The translations under genes were made by a program, and so were the position numbers. Positions 26,547-36,647 of a stretch of 64,000 nucleotides of DNA are shown piece after piece. The stretch is from the NCBI GenBank assembly GCA_900473175.1, contig UCKM01000005.1, forward strand, positions 196,190 to 260,189, given 5' to 3'. The stretch comes from Hyphomicrobiales bacterium. Lineage in GTDB: Bacteria; Pseudomonadota; Alphaproteobacteria; Rhizobiales; Rhizobiaceae. The first letter of the stretch is position 1. Every line of letters starts with the position of its first letter. The notes under the pieces were generated by a model. It was not told the DNA's origin. It saw only the letters and a program-made list of their open reading frames with translations, and searched no databases.

Positions 26547-27380
26547 CTACCCGATCGACGCCCGGAACATGGCCCACTGGCGGCGCAGCGGCGAGATATC
26601 CGCAACCTCGTTTGCCGCATCCGCACCCTTTGCTTTCAGCTTTTTCAGGTAGACGGGCGTAAGCATCGCTGGCAAGTAGGCCGGCCGCAGGCTCACCGGC
26701 AGTGATCCCGCAGCAGCTTCGAATTTCCCAAGATGATCTTCAGCAAGTGCAATCATCGCGTCGATCGAGCGCTTTATAGCCCCCTTGTCAGAACCCTCGA
26801 GCAGCGCCTGCGGACTGCAACTGACCGCGCCGAGAATGTCGCGCGGAATAAACACCTGTCCACGGCGCCGGTGCAAAGGCAACAATCGCAAAAGCCCCGC
26901 CACTGCCTGAGCGACACCCGCGTGCCCGGCCGCTTCGGCGTGCACGGGCGCGGCCGCATTCAGCACAAGGCTGGCAAGCTGGATCAGGGCCGAGGCGGTC
27001 TCGCCGCAATAGCCTTCGAGATCATTGCGGCTCGGCATCGGATCATCATAAAGATCGAAGATGCGTGCTTCACAGTAGTTGTCGAAAGCGCTTCGCGGCA
27101 GATCGTGGGAATTGATGGTGTCGACAAGTGCTGCGGCTACCGGATTACCGGACACCGCGCCGTGCTCGGTGCCGTTGATCAGGTCGCGCCACCATTGCAG
27201 ACGCACTTCACCCGGCAGCGGATCGTGGATCAGGTCGCGAATGCGGGCAATTTCCGCGTTGAACGCGTAGAGAGCGGCAAGCGCACCCCGTTTGTCTTGA
27301 GGTGCATAAAGTATGGAGACATACCGGTCCGGATCTGCATCGCGCAGGAATTGCATGCAGTGGGTTTCATTGGCGTTCAT
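26547..27380 (-). CDS. Squalene/phytoene synthase-like protein (NDUFAF6-like)
   Basis: This 277-residue protein has the isoprenoid-synthase fold: ALAALYAFNAEIARIRD, EVRLQWWRDLI, and YCGETASALIQLASLVL. The aspartate-rich motifs of true phytoene synthases (DxxxD) are poorly preserved. Together with its position next to an NDUFAF3-type gene, this suggests it is the bacterial counterpart of the complex I assembly factor NDUFAF6 rather than a carotenoid enzyme. That role is an inference. Confidence 0.8.
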   Translation of the reverse strand: MNANETHCMQFLRDADPDRYVSILYAPQDKRGALAALYAFNAEIARIRDLIHDPLPGEVRLQWWRDLINGTEHGAVSGNPVAAALVDTINSHDLPRSAFDNYCEARIFDLYDDPMPSRNDLEGYCGETASALIQLASLVLNAAAPVHAEAAGHAGVAQAVAGLLRLLPLHRRRGQVFIPRDILGAVSCSPQALLEGSDKGAIKRSIDAMIALAEDHLGKFEAAAGSLPVSLRPAYLPAMLTPVYLKKLKAKGADAANEVADISPLRRQWAMFRASIG

Positions 27381-27394
27381 GGCTAAAGAATGAG

Positions 27395-27784
27395 CTAATC
27401 GACCGCGATCAGCGCCGCAGCGACGGCGCGATCCTCGGCGAGCAAGACGTTGTAGGTTCGAACGGCGGCACCGGTGCTCATCGGATCGGCCGATATGCGG
27501 TGCTTGCGCAGTTCGTCACGCAGCGCTTGCGGCAGCCGGCGCAATTCCGTTCCGGTCCCGACAAGAAGAATTTCGATGTCGCCCGCCTGCGCCAAAACGA
27601 GTGACAGATCGGCAATCGTCACAACAGGCGGCGTCTTCGGTTCCCATCCGTGAATTCCCGAAGGAAGGCACAATATGGAGCCCCGATGCGACATGTCGGC
27701 AAAGCGAAATCCGCCATTGCCATAGGCATCGATCGGTGCCCGCCCAGGGAAATGGGCTTCCCGGATTTCAATGCCCTTGGCCAC
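27395..27784 (-). CDS. Mth938-like (DUF498/NDUFAF3-like) protein
   Basis: This 129-residue protein has the Mth938 fold signatures: IDAYGNGGFRFADMSHRGSI, then IEILLVGTGTELRRLP and STGAAVRTYNVLLAEDR. Human NDUFAF3, needed for complex I assembly, is a homologue. It follows secDF by five bases and precedes the NDUFAF6-like gene by 14, so all are probably in one operon. Confidence 0.9.
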   Translation of the reverse strand: MAKGIEIREAHFPGRAPIDAYGNGGFRFADMSHRGSILCLPSGIHGWEPKTPPVVTIADLSLVLAQAGDIEILLVGTGTELRRLPQALRDELRKHRISADPMSTGAAVRTYNVLLAEDRAVAAALIAVD

Positions 27785-27789
27785 CGTGT

Positions 27790-30060
27790 TTACGCTCCAT
27801 TCTGCTCGGAAACCGCCGCCGAGCGCCCGCCGTCGATCACATCCCGACCCTTGAGGCCAAACAGCATCAAAAGCGGGCCCGCCACGAAGATCGACGAGTA
27901 GGTTGCAACCACGATACCGACAGCAATGGTGAGCGCAAACGACCGAACATCATCGCCGCCATATGCGTAAAGCACGATGAGTGCCAGGAACGTGGCAAGC
28001 GATGTGAGGATCGTTCGAGACAGGGTCTGATTGATCGAGGCATCAAGGATGGCCGAAAGCGTCATTCCCGTTCCCTGCCGTCGCAGGTTCTCGCGGACAC
28101 GGTCATAGATGACCACCGTATCATTCAGCGAATAGCCGACAATTGCGAGCAGTGCCGCGATACTCCAGAGATTGAATTCCATCTGGAAAATCATGAACAT
28201 GCCGAGGACGAGAACCACATCGTGAATCGTTGCAAGGATCGCACCCACCGCGAAATGCCATTCGAAGCGGAACCACACATAGGCAAGAATTGCGATCAGC
28301 GACAAGCCCACAGCAAGGGCACCGGCTTGCGACAAGCCGCTCGATACCGAGGGGCCGATGACATCGATGCGACGGAAATCATAATCATCCTGCAATTCGC
28401 CGCGGATCTTGACGCCAACGGTCTGTTCGGCGTTTTCACCCTCGCCCTGGCTGCCGACGGTGATCAGAGCGCGATCGTCCGACTTGAAAGGCTCGATCTT
28501 GACCTCGCCGATGTTCAGTTCATCAAGGCGACCATAGACGTCGTCGAGATCGATCGCCCCTTGGCGCGACTGTATTTCCACCATCGTCCCGCCCTTGAAA
28601 TCGATGCCGAAATTCATGCCGACCACAGCAAAGAGCACGATTGCGGCGATGCTCGACAGAGCCGAAAACCCAAGCGTCAGACCGCGCAGCTTCATGAACG
28701 GGATTTTGGTGTCGTTGGCAACGAGCTTGAGCGGTGCGCCCGGCACTTCCTTCGGCTTCGAGCGTTGCACCCACAGGGATATTAGCCAGCGCGTCAAGGT
28801 GAAGGTCGTGAACAATGTCGTTACGATACCGATCGTCACGGTGAGCGCGAAACCGTGCACCGGTCCGCTTCCGAGAATGAAGAGCACAAGCGCTGCAATC
28901 AGTGTGGTGACATTGGCATCGACGATCGTGGCAAGCGCGCGGGAGAAGCCGGAATCAATTGCCTGGATGACCGAGAAACCGGCACGCCTGTCTTCGCGGA
29001 TGCGCTCGTAGATGAGAACGTTCGAATCCACGGCCATGCCGATGGTGAGCACGATGCCGGCAACGCCCGCCAGGGTTAGCGGCGCTTTGAAGAGCGTCAG
29101 AACCGCGAGAATGAGAAGCACGTTGACGACCAGCGCAACGCTAGCGATGACCCCGAGGAACCCATAGGTCAGCAACATGAAGAGAATGACGAGGCAAGCG
29201 CCAATCAGCGCAGCGATCTTGCCGGAGGTGACCGCCGCCGCGCCCAGATCAGTGCCGATCGTGCGCTCTTCAACGACCGTGACATCTGTCGGCAAAGCGC
29301 CGGCGCGCATGACAAGTGCAAGGTTGCTGGCGCCCGACAGGTCGAAATTGCCGGTGATCTGGCCGGTATTACCCGGAATGGCTTCGCTTATGACCGGGGC
29401 CGACAGGACCTGATTGTCGAGGACGATGGCGAAGGATTGCCCGACACTGGCCTTGGTCGCTTTCGAAAACCGATCCGCGCCGATGCTGTCAAGCCTGAAC
29501 GTGACGACTGGCTGCTGGGTCGCCGTATCAATACCCGCCTGCGCGTCCACGAAATTCTTGTTCGAAACCAGCGGTTCCTTTTTGACGAGATAGGCCACGG
29601 GCGGATCATCGAACGAATAGACGATCTCGTCATCTTCAGGCGGCGTTCCATCGATCGCCTGCTGGACCGGCACTGAGGAATCGACCATCTGGAAGCTGAG
29701 TTCGCCGGTAAGGCTCAATATGTCCTTGAGCAGCTGTGAATCGTACAGGCCCGGTACTTCGACCAGAACGCGGCCGTTGCGCTGGCTTTCCACATTGGGG
29801 TTGGTGTAGCCGAGTTCGCTCAGTCGGCGGCTGAGGACCGCAACCGTGGCTTCTGTATCGGGCAGATGATCCTTGTCGACCTGAAGACCAATGCGAGAAC
29901 CGCCTTCCAGATCGAGCCCAAGCGCCAATTGCTTCTTCGGCAGCCAGTCCGGCAGCTTCACCAATTGGTCCTGCGTGAAGACGTTCGGCAGTGCCAATAT
30001 CACGCCTGCCAGAACAACAGCCCAGATAAGTACGGTCTTCCAGCGGCTAAAATACAGCAT
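27790..30060 (-). CDS. secDF: Fused SecDF translocase subunit
   Basis: This 756-residue membrane protein uses the proton gradient to pull exported proteins through SecYEG. Start ATG 30060 gives MLYFSRWKTVLIWAVV. The SecD half has a large periplasmic domain after TM1 (LGLDLEGGSRIGLQV) and the TM4 motif GMAVDSNVLIYERIRED. The SecF half begins near residue 470 (MNFGIDFKGGTMVEI) and has VGYSLNDTVVIYDRVREN. Natural SecD-SecF fusion is common in this order. yajC lies just upstream. Confidence 0.96.
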   Translation of the reverse strand: MLYFSRWKTVLIWAVVLAGVILALPNVFTQDQLVKLPDWLPKKQLALGLDLEGGSRIGLQVDKDHLPDTEATVAVLSRRLSELGYTNPNVESQRNGRVLVEVPGLYDSQLLKDILSLTGELSFQMVDSSVPVQQAIDGTPPEDDEIVYSFDDPPVAYLVKKEPLVSNKNFVDAQAGIDTATQQPVVTFRLDSIGADRFSKATKASVGQSFAIVLDNQVLSAPVISEAIPGNTGQITGNFDLSGASNLALVMRAGALPTDVTVVEERTIGTDLGAAAVTSGKIAALIGACLVILFMLLTYGFLGVIASVALVVNVLLILAVLTLFKAPLTLAGVAGIVLTIGMAVDSNVLIYERIREDRRAGFSVIQAIDSGFSRALATIVDANVTTLIAALVLFILGSGPVHGFALTVTIGIVTTLFTTFTLTRWLISLWVQRSKPKEVPGAPLKLVANDTKIPFMKLRGLTLGFSALSSIAAIVLFAVVGMNFGIDFKGGTMVEIQSRQGAIDLDDVYGRLDELNIGEVKIEPFKSDDRALITVGSQGEGENAEQTVGVKIRGELQDDYDFRRIDVIGPSVSSGLSQAGALAVGLSLIAILAYVWFRFEWHFAVGAILATIHDVVLVLGMFMIFQMEFNLWSIAALLAIVGYSLNDTVVIYDRVRENLRRQGTGMTLSAILDASINQTLSRTILTSLATFLALIVLYAYGGDDVRSFALTIAVGIVVATYSSIFVAGPLLMLFGLKGRDVIDGGRSAAVSEQNGA

Positions 30061-30123
30061 ACGGTCGCGACCTTTTGCGGCTAGAATCAACAGGGCGGCT
30101 CGATGGCCGCCCGGTACTATGCC

Positions 30124-30465
30124 TTATTTCTTGTTATCGGCAACCGGCTCGCCCTTGACGCGCACATCTGCCACCATGCCACGCAAGACGCGTGCCTTGA
30201 CGCCCTCACCGATTTCAACGTCGAGTTCGCCTGTATCTTCATAAACCTTCGTTACCTTGGCGATGAAGCCGCCGCCCGTGATGATCGTATCGCCACGGCG
30301 GATGTTCTTGAGCTGCTCCTCACGCTTCTTCGCTGCCGTGCGCTGCGGCCGGATGATCAGGAAGTACATGATCACGAAGATCAGGATGAACGGCAGGATG
30401 CTCATGAGCATTTCCGGTGCGCCACCTGCACCCGTCGCCTGGGCATATGCGGGAGTTACGAACAT
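30124..30465 (-). CDS. yajC: Sec translocase accessory protein YajC
   Basis: This 113-residue protein has one membrane segment (MLMSILPFILIFVIMYFLII) followed by RPQRTAAKKREEQLKNI and GDTIITGGG, the classic YajC signature. It is the first gene of the yajC-secDF operon and associates with SecDF in the inner membrane. Confidence 0.95.
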   Translation of the reverse strand: MFVTPAYAQATGAGGAPEMLMSILPFILIFVIMYFLIIRPQRTAAKKREEQLKNIRRGDTIITGGGFIAKVTKVYEDTGELDVEIGEGVKARVLRGMVADVRVKGEPVADNKK

Positions 30466-30620
30466 AGAGACAACCTCCAGAGAAGACCAATTTTCGATTG
30501 AACCAGCCTGCGCAATACAATGTTTGTTTGGACAAAAGCAACCTCACAAAACCGCGTGGGCTCCTTTTCCATTTATCGTCAACATGATAGTTGCAAGTGC
30601 GTAGACAAAACAAAGGCTTG

Positions 30621-31490
30621 ATGAGAATGTCACGGGAATTGCTGACCGATAAACTTGATCGTCTGATTGCGGTGCTGGAGCGCATGGCACCCCCTGAACC
30701 GCAGGCTGTCGACCTTGATTGCGCGGATTGCTTTGTTTGGAATCCCGAGCATCTGGCTTTCGATCCTGTCCGCAAGGTCAACCGCGTCGATATCTCGCTG
30801 ATCCGCGGCGTCGATAATGTGCGTGACATCCTCTTTGACAACACCAAGCGATTTGCCGACGGGTTTCAGGCCAATAACGTGCTCCTGTGGGGCGCGCGCG
30901 GTATGGGAAAGTCATCACTGGTCAAGGCGGTCCATGCCTCGGTCAACGTTGCAGCACCAGCCGGAAGCCATCCGCTCAAACTGATCGAGATCCACCGCGA
31001 GGATATTGGCAGCCTCCCCGCCCTCATGACAGCCATCAAGGATACCGACTATCGTTTCATCCTGTTTTGCGATGACCTGTCGTTTGACCACGATGACACC
31101 TCCTACAAATCGCTCAAGGCAGCGCTTGAAGGCGGTGTCGAGGGCCGTCCGGACAATGTGATTTTCTATGCGACCTCGAACCGGCGCCATCTGTTGCCGC
31201 GCGACATGATCGAAAATGAGCGCTCGACGGCGATCAATCCTTCAGAAGCGGTTGAGGAAAAAGTCTCGTTGTCGGACCGTTTTGGCCTTTGGCTCGGCTT
31301 TCACAAATGCAGTCAGGACGACTATCTTTCGATGATCGACGGATATGCTGCCCATTTCGATCTCGCGCTCGACCAGCACCAACTCCATGCCCAGGCACTG
31401 GAGTGGGCGACGACGCGTGGGTCCCGTTCGGGCCGCGTCGCCTGGCAATTCACCCAGGATTTGGCCGGAAGGCTCGGAAAGAAGCTTTAG
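30621..31490 (+). CDS. DUF815-family AAA ATPase
   Basis: This 289-residue protein has Walker A GARGMGKSS near residue 92 and a Walker B-like FILFCDDLSF. The sensor-like NVIFYATSNRRHLLPRDM and the C-terminal helical region are typical of DUF815 predicted AAA ATPases. The start is uncertain: ATG 30621 is close behind AAAGG, and ATG 30627 gives wider spacing. It is divergent from yajC. Molecular function is unknown. Confidence 0.88.
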   Translation: MRMSRELLTDKLDRLIAVLERMAPPEPQAVDLDCADCFVWNPEHLAFDPVRKVNRVDISLIRGVDNVRDILFDNTKRFADGFQANNVLLWGARGMGKSSLVKAVHASVNVAAPAGSHPLKLIEIHREDIGSLPALMTAIKDTDYRFILFCDDLSFDHDDTSYKSLKAALEGGVEGRPDNVIFYATSNRRHLLPRDMIENERSTAINPSEAVEEKVSLSDRFGLWLGFHKCSQDDYLSMIDGYAAHFDLALDQHQLHAQALEWATTRGSRSGRVAWQFTQDLAGRLGKKL

Positions 31491-31503
31491 ACAGAACGGC
31501 AAA

Positions 31504-31525
31504 GCCCGCGTCTTCCGACGCGGGC
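31504..31525. terminator. Terminator-like hairpin between convergent genes
   Basis: A 9-bp stem GCCCGCGTC/GACGCGGGC with a TTCC tetraloop lies between the DUF815 and nlpD-like genes. Runs of T are short on both strands, so strength is uncertain. Confidence 0.65.
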
Positions 31526-31548
31526 CTTGCGTTGATATCGCTGATCGA

Positions 31549-32892
31549 TCAGGATTCGAGATACTTCGAAGGATCGACAGGAGTCGAGTTCTTGCGCACT
31601 TCGAAGTGCAGTTTCGGCTGGGTGGCGTTGCCTGTCATGCCGGATTTGCCAAGTTCCTCGCCGCGCTTGACCTTCTGGCCCCGCTGTACATTGAGCTTGC
31701 TGGCATTGCCATAGACGGTGACCAGGCCGTTGTCGTGGCGCACCAGTACCGTATTGCCGAACTCCTTGAGGCCATCGCCGGAATAAATCACAACGCCATT
31801 CTCGGCGGCCTTGATCGGCGTGCCCTCCGGCACTGATATATCGATACCATCGCTGCCCTTGCCATAATTGGCGACGACACGGCCGCGTACGGGCCAGCGC
31901 ATGCCGGCCACGCCGGTCGACGACGGTGCTGCAGCAACATCCTTCTCGGCATCATCGATCACCTTCTCGCTCGCCTGCGGCGGCGTGTAAGGTTTGGCTT
32001 GACCGTCGGCTTGCGGCGCGGCCGGCGCTGCACGAGCCTGGGGCGCTGCGCTGGCGACGACCTTCGGCTGTTCGACCGGCGGGGTCGATGCCGTCTTGAC
32101 CTGATCGACAGCGCCTTTCGGCTTCATGTTATTGGCGACATTCTGCGCCAGCGCTGCATTCGACGGCGGGATGATCAGCGACTGGCCAACGCGGACGTTG
32201 CCGTCCTTCATGTTGTTGGCCTGTTTGATCGAATCTACATTGGCGCCGGTCTTGCGCGAGATTGCGTGCAGCGTGTCGCCGCTCTGCACGGTATAGGAGC
32301 CGCCATTGCTCGGAGGGGTCGTATTCTTCGCGCTGGTGGACGGCGTGGCGGAAGGTGCAGCCTGCTTTTCCTTGACCTGCTGCGCCTGCGGAAGCACCGC
32401 AACATCGTTCGACGCCGGGGCCGGTTTGGCGGGCATGCGGGCTTCGCGGCCATCGGGTGTCTTCAAAGTGCCGCCACTCGAGGCGAGCGGCGCTGCCTTC
32501 ATCGGCTGGACTGGCTCGGCTGAAGCCATTTGCTGGTTGCGGACGGGTGTAGCGCTTGCGACGGGTGCCAGCGCCGGGCGCGACGGCTGCGAGGAAACCG
32601 GTGGCAGAGCCGCGGTGCTTGCTGCGCCGACTGGCGGCAGGCTGCCGCGCTGTACCGTACCGCGACTGACCGAAGCGGTCGGAGTTCCGTCAACCGGCGG
32701 CGTATAAGGCTGCGGGGCCGCGTTCTGCGTCTGCATTATTGAACGCTGGTTGTCGCTGTAGCCAGAACTGAAATCGGCACTGGTGAAGCGCTGTACGCCA
32801 GAGCTGCAACCTGCAGCCATACCAGCAAATGTGAGGATGGCGGCATTAAGAGCCAGCCGCCGTGACGCTTTGTCTAATGTACTCAAACGCAT
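31549..32892 (-). CDS. NlpD/EnvC-type lipoprotein, LysM plus degenerate M23 domain
   Basis: This 447-residue protein has a lipobox (FAGMAAGCSS) that predicts lipidation at about Cys29. A long Pro/Ala-rich stretch leads to a LysM repeat (YTVQSGDTLHAISRKTG) at ~195-240, and a LytM/M23 domain spans ~335-445. Zinc ligands appear lost: the region expected to hold HxxxD reads GSDGIDI, and the HxH motif reads PKLHFEVR, as in E. coli NlpD. It therefore probably activates amidases at division sites rather than cutting peptidoglycan. The order surE-pcm-nlpD is shared with E. coli. Confidence 0.88.
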   Translation of the reverse strand: MRLSTLDKASRRLALNAAILTFAGMAAGCSSGVQRFTSADFSSGYSDNQRSIMQTQNAAPQPYTPPVDGTPTASVSRGTVQRGSLPPVGAASTAALPPVSSQPSRPALAPVASATPVRNQQMASAEPVQPMKAAPLASSGGTLKTPDGREARMPAKPAPASNDVAVLPQAQQVKEKQAAPSATPSTSAKNTTPPSNGGSYTVQSGDTLHAISRKTGANVDSIKQANNMKDGNVRVGQSLIIPPSNAALAQNVANNMKPKGAVDQVKTASTPPVEQPKVVASAAPQARAAPAAPQADGQAKPYTPPQASEKVIDDAEKDVAAAPSSTGVAGMRWPVRGRVVANYGKGSDGIDISVPEGTPIKAAENGVVIYSGDGLKEFGNTVLVRHDNGLVTVYGNASKLNVQRGQKVKRGEELGKSGMTGNATQPKLHFEVRKNSTPVDPSKYLES

Positions 32893-33047
32893 CGCATGTC
32901 CCGCCCGTACTCAATACAAGAATATTGGGAGCATTAGATCGCGTTAATGTTACCCGACGGTTAAAACGCGCATAAAATTTGTAAAAAATTCACCAAACCC
33001 GTAAATGGTTGCACTGCACAAACGAGGAATTTCTAGGCTGTGCGGGT

Positions 33048-33701
33048 TCAGAGCGCTGCGGCAACGCCTTCAAGCAGCGGGAGAAACCGCACCGCCATCA
33101 GGTCCTGGCGTTCGAAACGGCTGCCTATCTTTGACAACCGCGCCATCACCTGCCTGCCTTCGAGCGGACCGATCGGGGCGATCATCACGCCGTTCGAAGA
33201 CAAGAGGTCGACGAACTGGCGCGGCATGCTTTCGAAAGCACCCCATATCACGATGCGGTCGAACGGGCCGTCATTTACCAGGCCATGCCTGCCGTCGGCG
33301 TGTTTGACGAAGGTGTTCTCGATCTTGAGCGCTTGCAGACGCTGCTGCGCAAGTTCAACAAGGGTTTGGTAGCGTTCCAGTGACAATACCCGGCCGGAAA
33401 GACGCGCCATGACGGCGGACGTGAAACCGGTGCCGGTGCCGACTTCAAGCACCCGGTGCGTCGGCTCCAGATCAAGCGCGTTGATCAGTTGCGCCTGAAG
33501 GTCTAGCCCTTCCATGAACTCGCCGCACTCGATCGGCAGCATCCCCTCGCCATAGGCGACATTACCGAGATTGCCATTGACAAAGGCCATGCGCGGCGTC
33601 GCCTCGAAGGCGCTCAGCAGCCGCTGATCCGTCAGTCCTTGCGATCGCATCCGGAGTACGAAGGCGGCGAAGCCTTCTCGTTCAGATAGAACCGGCTTCA
33701 T
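33048..33701 (-). CDS. pcm: Protein-L-isoaspartate O-methyltransferase
   Basis: This 217-residue SAM enzyme repairs isoaspartyl residues in aged proteins. It has the SAM-binding motif [18 protein letters not shown] and the [20 protein letters not shown] region, with the LIDxL-like end replaced by [14 protein letters not shown]. Its start overlaps the surE stop by four bases. A second, more distant family member is encoded at 58.7-59.4 kb. Confidence 0.93.
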   Translation of the reverse strand: MKPVLSEREGFAAFVLRMRSQGLTDQRLLSAFEATPRMAFVNGNLGNVAYGEGMLPIECGEFMEGLDLQAQLINALDLEPTHRVLEVGTGTGFTSAVMARLSGRVLSLERYQTLVELAQQRLQALKIENTFVKHADGRHGLVNDGPFDRIVIWGAFESMPRQFVDLLSSNGVMIAPIGPLEGRQVMARLSKIGSRFERQDLMAVRFLPLLEGVAAAL

Positions 33702-34456
33702 GCGAATGCTGCCTCAAGGGTCGCGCGCGTTTCGTGTGCGGTCAGATCGAGCTGCAACGGTGTAATGGAAATGAAATTCTTGCGGATCGCCGCCACATCG
33801 CTGTCCTCAGCGGGTACATCCTTGCCGCGGCCGTAGCGCAGCCAGTAATAGGGCAAGCCTCGGCCATCATGGCGCTCTTCGATGGCAAGGCCGTGCGAGA
33901 GCTTGCCTTGGACCGTCACGCGCGTTCCAGCGATTTCGGAACTGCCGCAACTCGGGAAATTGATATTGACGAGAACGCCCTTTGCCAGGTCGGCGCCAAG
34001 AAGCTTCTTCAGGAGTGCCGGTGCATGCGCCGCCACCACCTCCCACGGCACGACGCGCGCACCACCGTCGAGGTTATACTCCTGCGACAGGGCAATCGAT
34101 TTGATACCAAGCAGCGTGCCCTCGATGGCACCGGCGACTGTTCCGGAATAGGTAACGTCATCTGCCATGTTCGAGCCCGAATTGACACCTGAGAGGATCA
34201 GGTCGGGCGGCTCAGGCATCAGGTGCTTGACGCCCATGATGACGCAATCGGTCGGTGTGCCGCGCAGGGCAAAGTGGCGTTCGTCGATCTTGCGCAGCCG
34301 CAGCGGATTGGAAAGCGTCAGCGAGTGTGCCAGACCGCTTTGGTCGGTTTCCGGCGCGATCACCCAGATATCGTCAGAGAGCTGGCGGGCGATGCGTTCG
34401 AGTACGCTCAGACCTTCCGCATGAATACCATCATCGTTGGTCAGAAGAATGCGCAT
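33698..34456 (-). CDS. surE: 5'/3'-nucleotidase SurE
   Basis: This 252-residue metal-dependent phosphatase acts on nucleoside monophosphates. The metal site is seen in [10 protein letters not shown] (Asp8, Asp9), TDQSGLAHS (Ser) and [19 protein letters not shown] (Asn). It lies 16 bases after serS and overlaps pcm, the usual stress-survival arrangement. Confidence 0.96.
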   Translation of the reverse strand: MRILLTNDDGIHAEGLSVLERIARQLSDDIWVIAPETDQSGLAHSLTLSNPLRLRKIDERHFALRGTPTDCVIMGVKHLMPEPPDLILSGVNSGSNMADDVTYSGTVAGAIEGTLLGIKSIALSQEYNLDGGARVVPWEVVAAHAPALLKKLLGADLAKGVLVNINFPSCGSSEIAGTRVTVQGKLSHGLAIEERHDGRGLPYYWLRYGRGKDVPAEDSDVAAIRKNFISITPLQLDLTAHETRATLEAAFA

Positions 34457-34472
34457 CGCCCTACCCTCTAAA

Positions 34473-35756
34473 TCAAGCGGCTCTTTCGATCCGTGTCAGT
34501 CCACCCATATAGGGCACAAGTGCTTGAGGAACTGTGACGCTGCCGTCCTCATTCTGATAATTTTCCACAACCGCGATCAGCGCGCGTCCGACCGCGACAC
34601 CCGAACCGTTGAGCGTGTGAACGAAACGGGTGGCCTTCTCGCCTTCCGGCCGGTAGCGGGAATTCATCCGTCGCGCCTGGAAATCGCCGCAGACCGAGCA
34701 GCTGGAGATTTCGCGATACGCCTTCTGCCCTGGCAGCCAGACCTCGATATCGTAGGTCTTCTGGGCGCCGAAGCCCATGTCGCCGGTGCAGAGCGTCACT
34801 GTGCGGAACGAAAGGTCGAGCCGTTTCAGAACTTCCTCAGCACAGGATGTCATGCGCTCATGCTCGTCGATGGAACGATCGGCATCGGTGATTGATACCA
34901 GTTCGACCTTCATGAACTGGTGCTGGCGCAGCATGCCGCGCGTATCGCGCCCGGCGGAACCCGCCTCGGAACGGAAGCAGGCGGTCAGCGCGGTCATGCG
35001 GATCGGCAGATCACGAATGTCGAGAATTTCCTCGCGCACGAGGTTGGTAAGTGGCACCTCGGCCGTGGGAATGAGATAACGTCCATCGGTCGTCTGGAAC
35101 AGGTCTTCGGCAAACTTCGGCAGCTGGCCAGTGCCATAAAGCACATCGTCATTGACCAGCAGCGGTGGGCTCACCTCGGTATAGCCATGCTCGCTCGTAT
35201 GCAGATCGAGCATGAACTGGCCGAGCGCGCGCTCAAGGCGTGCCAACTGGCTCTTGAGGACCGTGAAGCGGCTGCCGGAAAGCCGGGCTGCACGTTCGAA
35301 ATCCATATAGCCGAGTTTCTCGCCGATCTCGAAATGCTCCTTCGGCTCGAAGGCGAAATTTTTCAAATGGCCAACGCGCCGGACTTCGACGTTGTCCGTC
35401 TCGTCCTCGCCAACCGGCACACTGTCGAGCGGAATGTTGGGCAGCACCGACAGCGCATCGTTCAGCGCGCGATCGAGCTGCCTCTCTTCCTCTTCGGCCG
35501 ACTGCAGGAACAGCTTGATCTCGGCCACCTCCGCCTTGAGGCGGTCGGCGGTCGCCTGGTCCTTGGCGCCCATCGCCTTGCCGATCTCCTTCGAGGCGGC
35601 ATTGCGACGCTCCTGCGCCTCCTGCAATTTGGCGATGTGCTGACGGCGCTTTTCATCGAGCTCGATCAGGCGGGATGAAGCCGGCTCATTGCCCCGTTTG
35701 GCCAGAGCTGCGTCAAGCGCTTGCGGATTCTCGCGGATCCATTTGATATCGAGCAT
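34473..35756 (-). CDS. serS: Seryl-tRNA synthetase
   Basis: This 427-residue class II synthetase has an N-terminal long coiled-coil tRNA-binding arm at ~30-100 ([20 protein letters not shown]). Motif 2 is [20 protein letters not shown] and motif 3 is [18 protein letters not shown]. The length is normal for the family. It is preceded by tatC with a 66-base gap and probably shares an operon with surE and pcm. Confidence 0.97.
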   Translation of the reverse strand: MLDIKWIRENPQALDAALAKRGNEPASSRLIELDEKRRQHIAKLQEAQERRNAASKEIGKAMGAKDQATADRLKAEVAEIKLFLQSAEEEERQLDRALNDALSVLPNIPLDSVPVGEDETDNVEVRRVGHLKNFAFEPKEHFEIGEKLGYMDFERAARLSGSRFTVLKSQLARLERALGQFMLDLHTSEHGYTEVSPPLLVNDDVLYGTGQLPKFAEDLFQTTDGRYLIPTAEVPLTNLVREEILDIRDLPIRMTALTACFRSEAGSAGRDTRGMLRQHQFMKVELVSITDADRSIDEHERMTSCAEEVLKRLDLSFRTVTLCTGDMGFGAQKTYDIEVWLPGQKAYREISSCSVCGDFQARRMNSRYRPEGEKATRFVHTLNGSGVAVGRALIAVVENYQNEDGSVTVPQALVPYMGGLTRIERAA

Positions 35757-35822
35757 GGGAATAAGCCGTCTTGGAGTGAACCGTAAATAAAGAGCGCGAA
35801 CGCCCGGCGAAATCTGTGGCCG

Positions 35823-36647
35823 TCAGGACGAGGATTCGCTGGGCTCCGATTGCGCTTCGGCATCAGCTGCCGCACGCTTCTTCTCGACCAGACGCGCCAT
35901 CCAGATGGAAATCTCGTAGAGAAGGATCGTCGGGAGTGCAAGACCGATCTGGCTGATCGGGTCGGGTGGCGTAATGACGGCCGCCACGACGAATGCGATA
36001 ATGATCGCGTATTTGCGCTTCGACCTCAGCCCCTCATAACCGACGAGACCGACGCGCGCCAGCAAAGTGGTAACCACCGGGAGCTGAAACACCAAGCCAA
36101 AGGCGAAGATCAGCGTCATGATCAGGCTGAGATATTCAGAAACCTTGGGCAATAAGGAAATCTGCACCTCACCGGCACCGCCCTGCTGCTGCATGGCAAG
36201 GAAGAACCACATGATCATTGGCGTGAAGAAGAAGTAGACCAGGGCTCCGCCGAGGAGAAAGAGGATCGGCGATGCAATCAGGAAAGGCAGAAACGCCATC
36301 CGCTCATTGCGATAGAGGCCAGGGGCTACAAATTTATAGATCTGCGACGCGATCACCGGGAACGCCAGAACAATGCCGCCGAACATGGCGATCTTCACCT
36401 GAGTGAAGAAGAATTCCTGCGGAGCCGTGTAGATCAACTGCGCCTTGGCAGGGTCAAACCCTGCCCAGCCGACGGCCCATTGGTAAGGGATGACCAGCAG
36501 ATTGAACAATTGCTTGCCAAAGTGAAAACATCCGAGGAAAGCAACAAAGAAGGCGAGCAGCGCCCAGATCAGGCGCTTGCGGAGTTCGATCAGGTGCTCG
36601 ATCAGCGGCGCCGAGCTCTTGTCGATATCGTCATCGTACTTGTTCAA
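35823..36647 (-). CDS. tatC: Sec-independent translocase subunit TatC
   Basis: This 274-residue protein has six membrane spans and is the receptor for twin-arginine signal peptides. The N-terminal LIEHLIELRKRLIWAL and the conserved PxxTSQ-like helix (SLIMTLIFAFGLVFQLPVV) are visible. The tail is Ser/Glu-rich. Its ATG overlaps the tatB stop by four bases. A likely Tat substrate, the phospholipase C, is in this window. Confidence 0.97.
   Translation of the reverse strand: MNKYDDDIDKSSAPLIEHLIELRKRLIWALLAFFVAFLGCFHFGKQLFNLLVIPYQWAVGWAGFDPAKAQLIYTAPQEFFFTQVKIAMFGGIVLAFPVIASQIYKFVAPGLYRNERMAFLPFLIASPILFLLGGALVYFFFTPMIMWFFLAMQQQGGAGEVQISLLPKVSEYLSLIMTLIFAFGLVFQLPVVTTLLARVGLVGYEGLRSKRKYAIIIAFVVAAVITPPDPISQIGLALPTILLYEISIWMARLVEKKRAAADAEAQSEPSESSS

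Noticed and set aside
27601-28785. Plus-strand frame of 394 codons
   Set aside because: Antisense to secDF; composition is that of a shadow frame.
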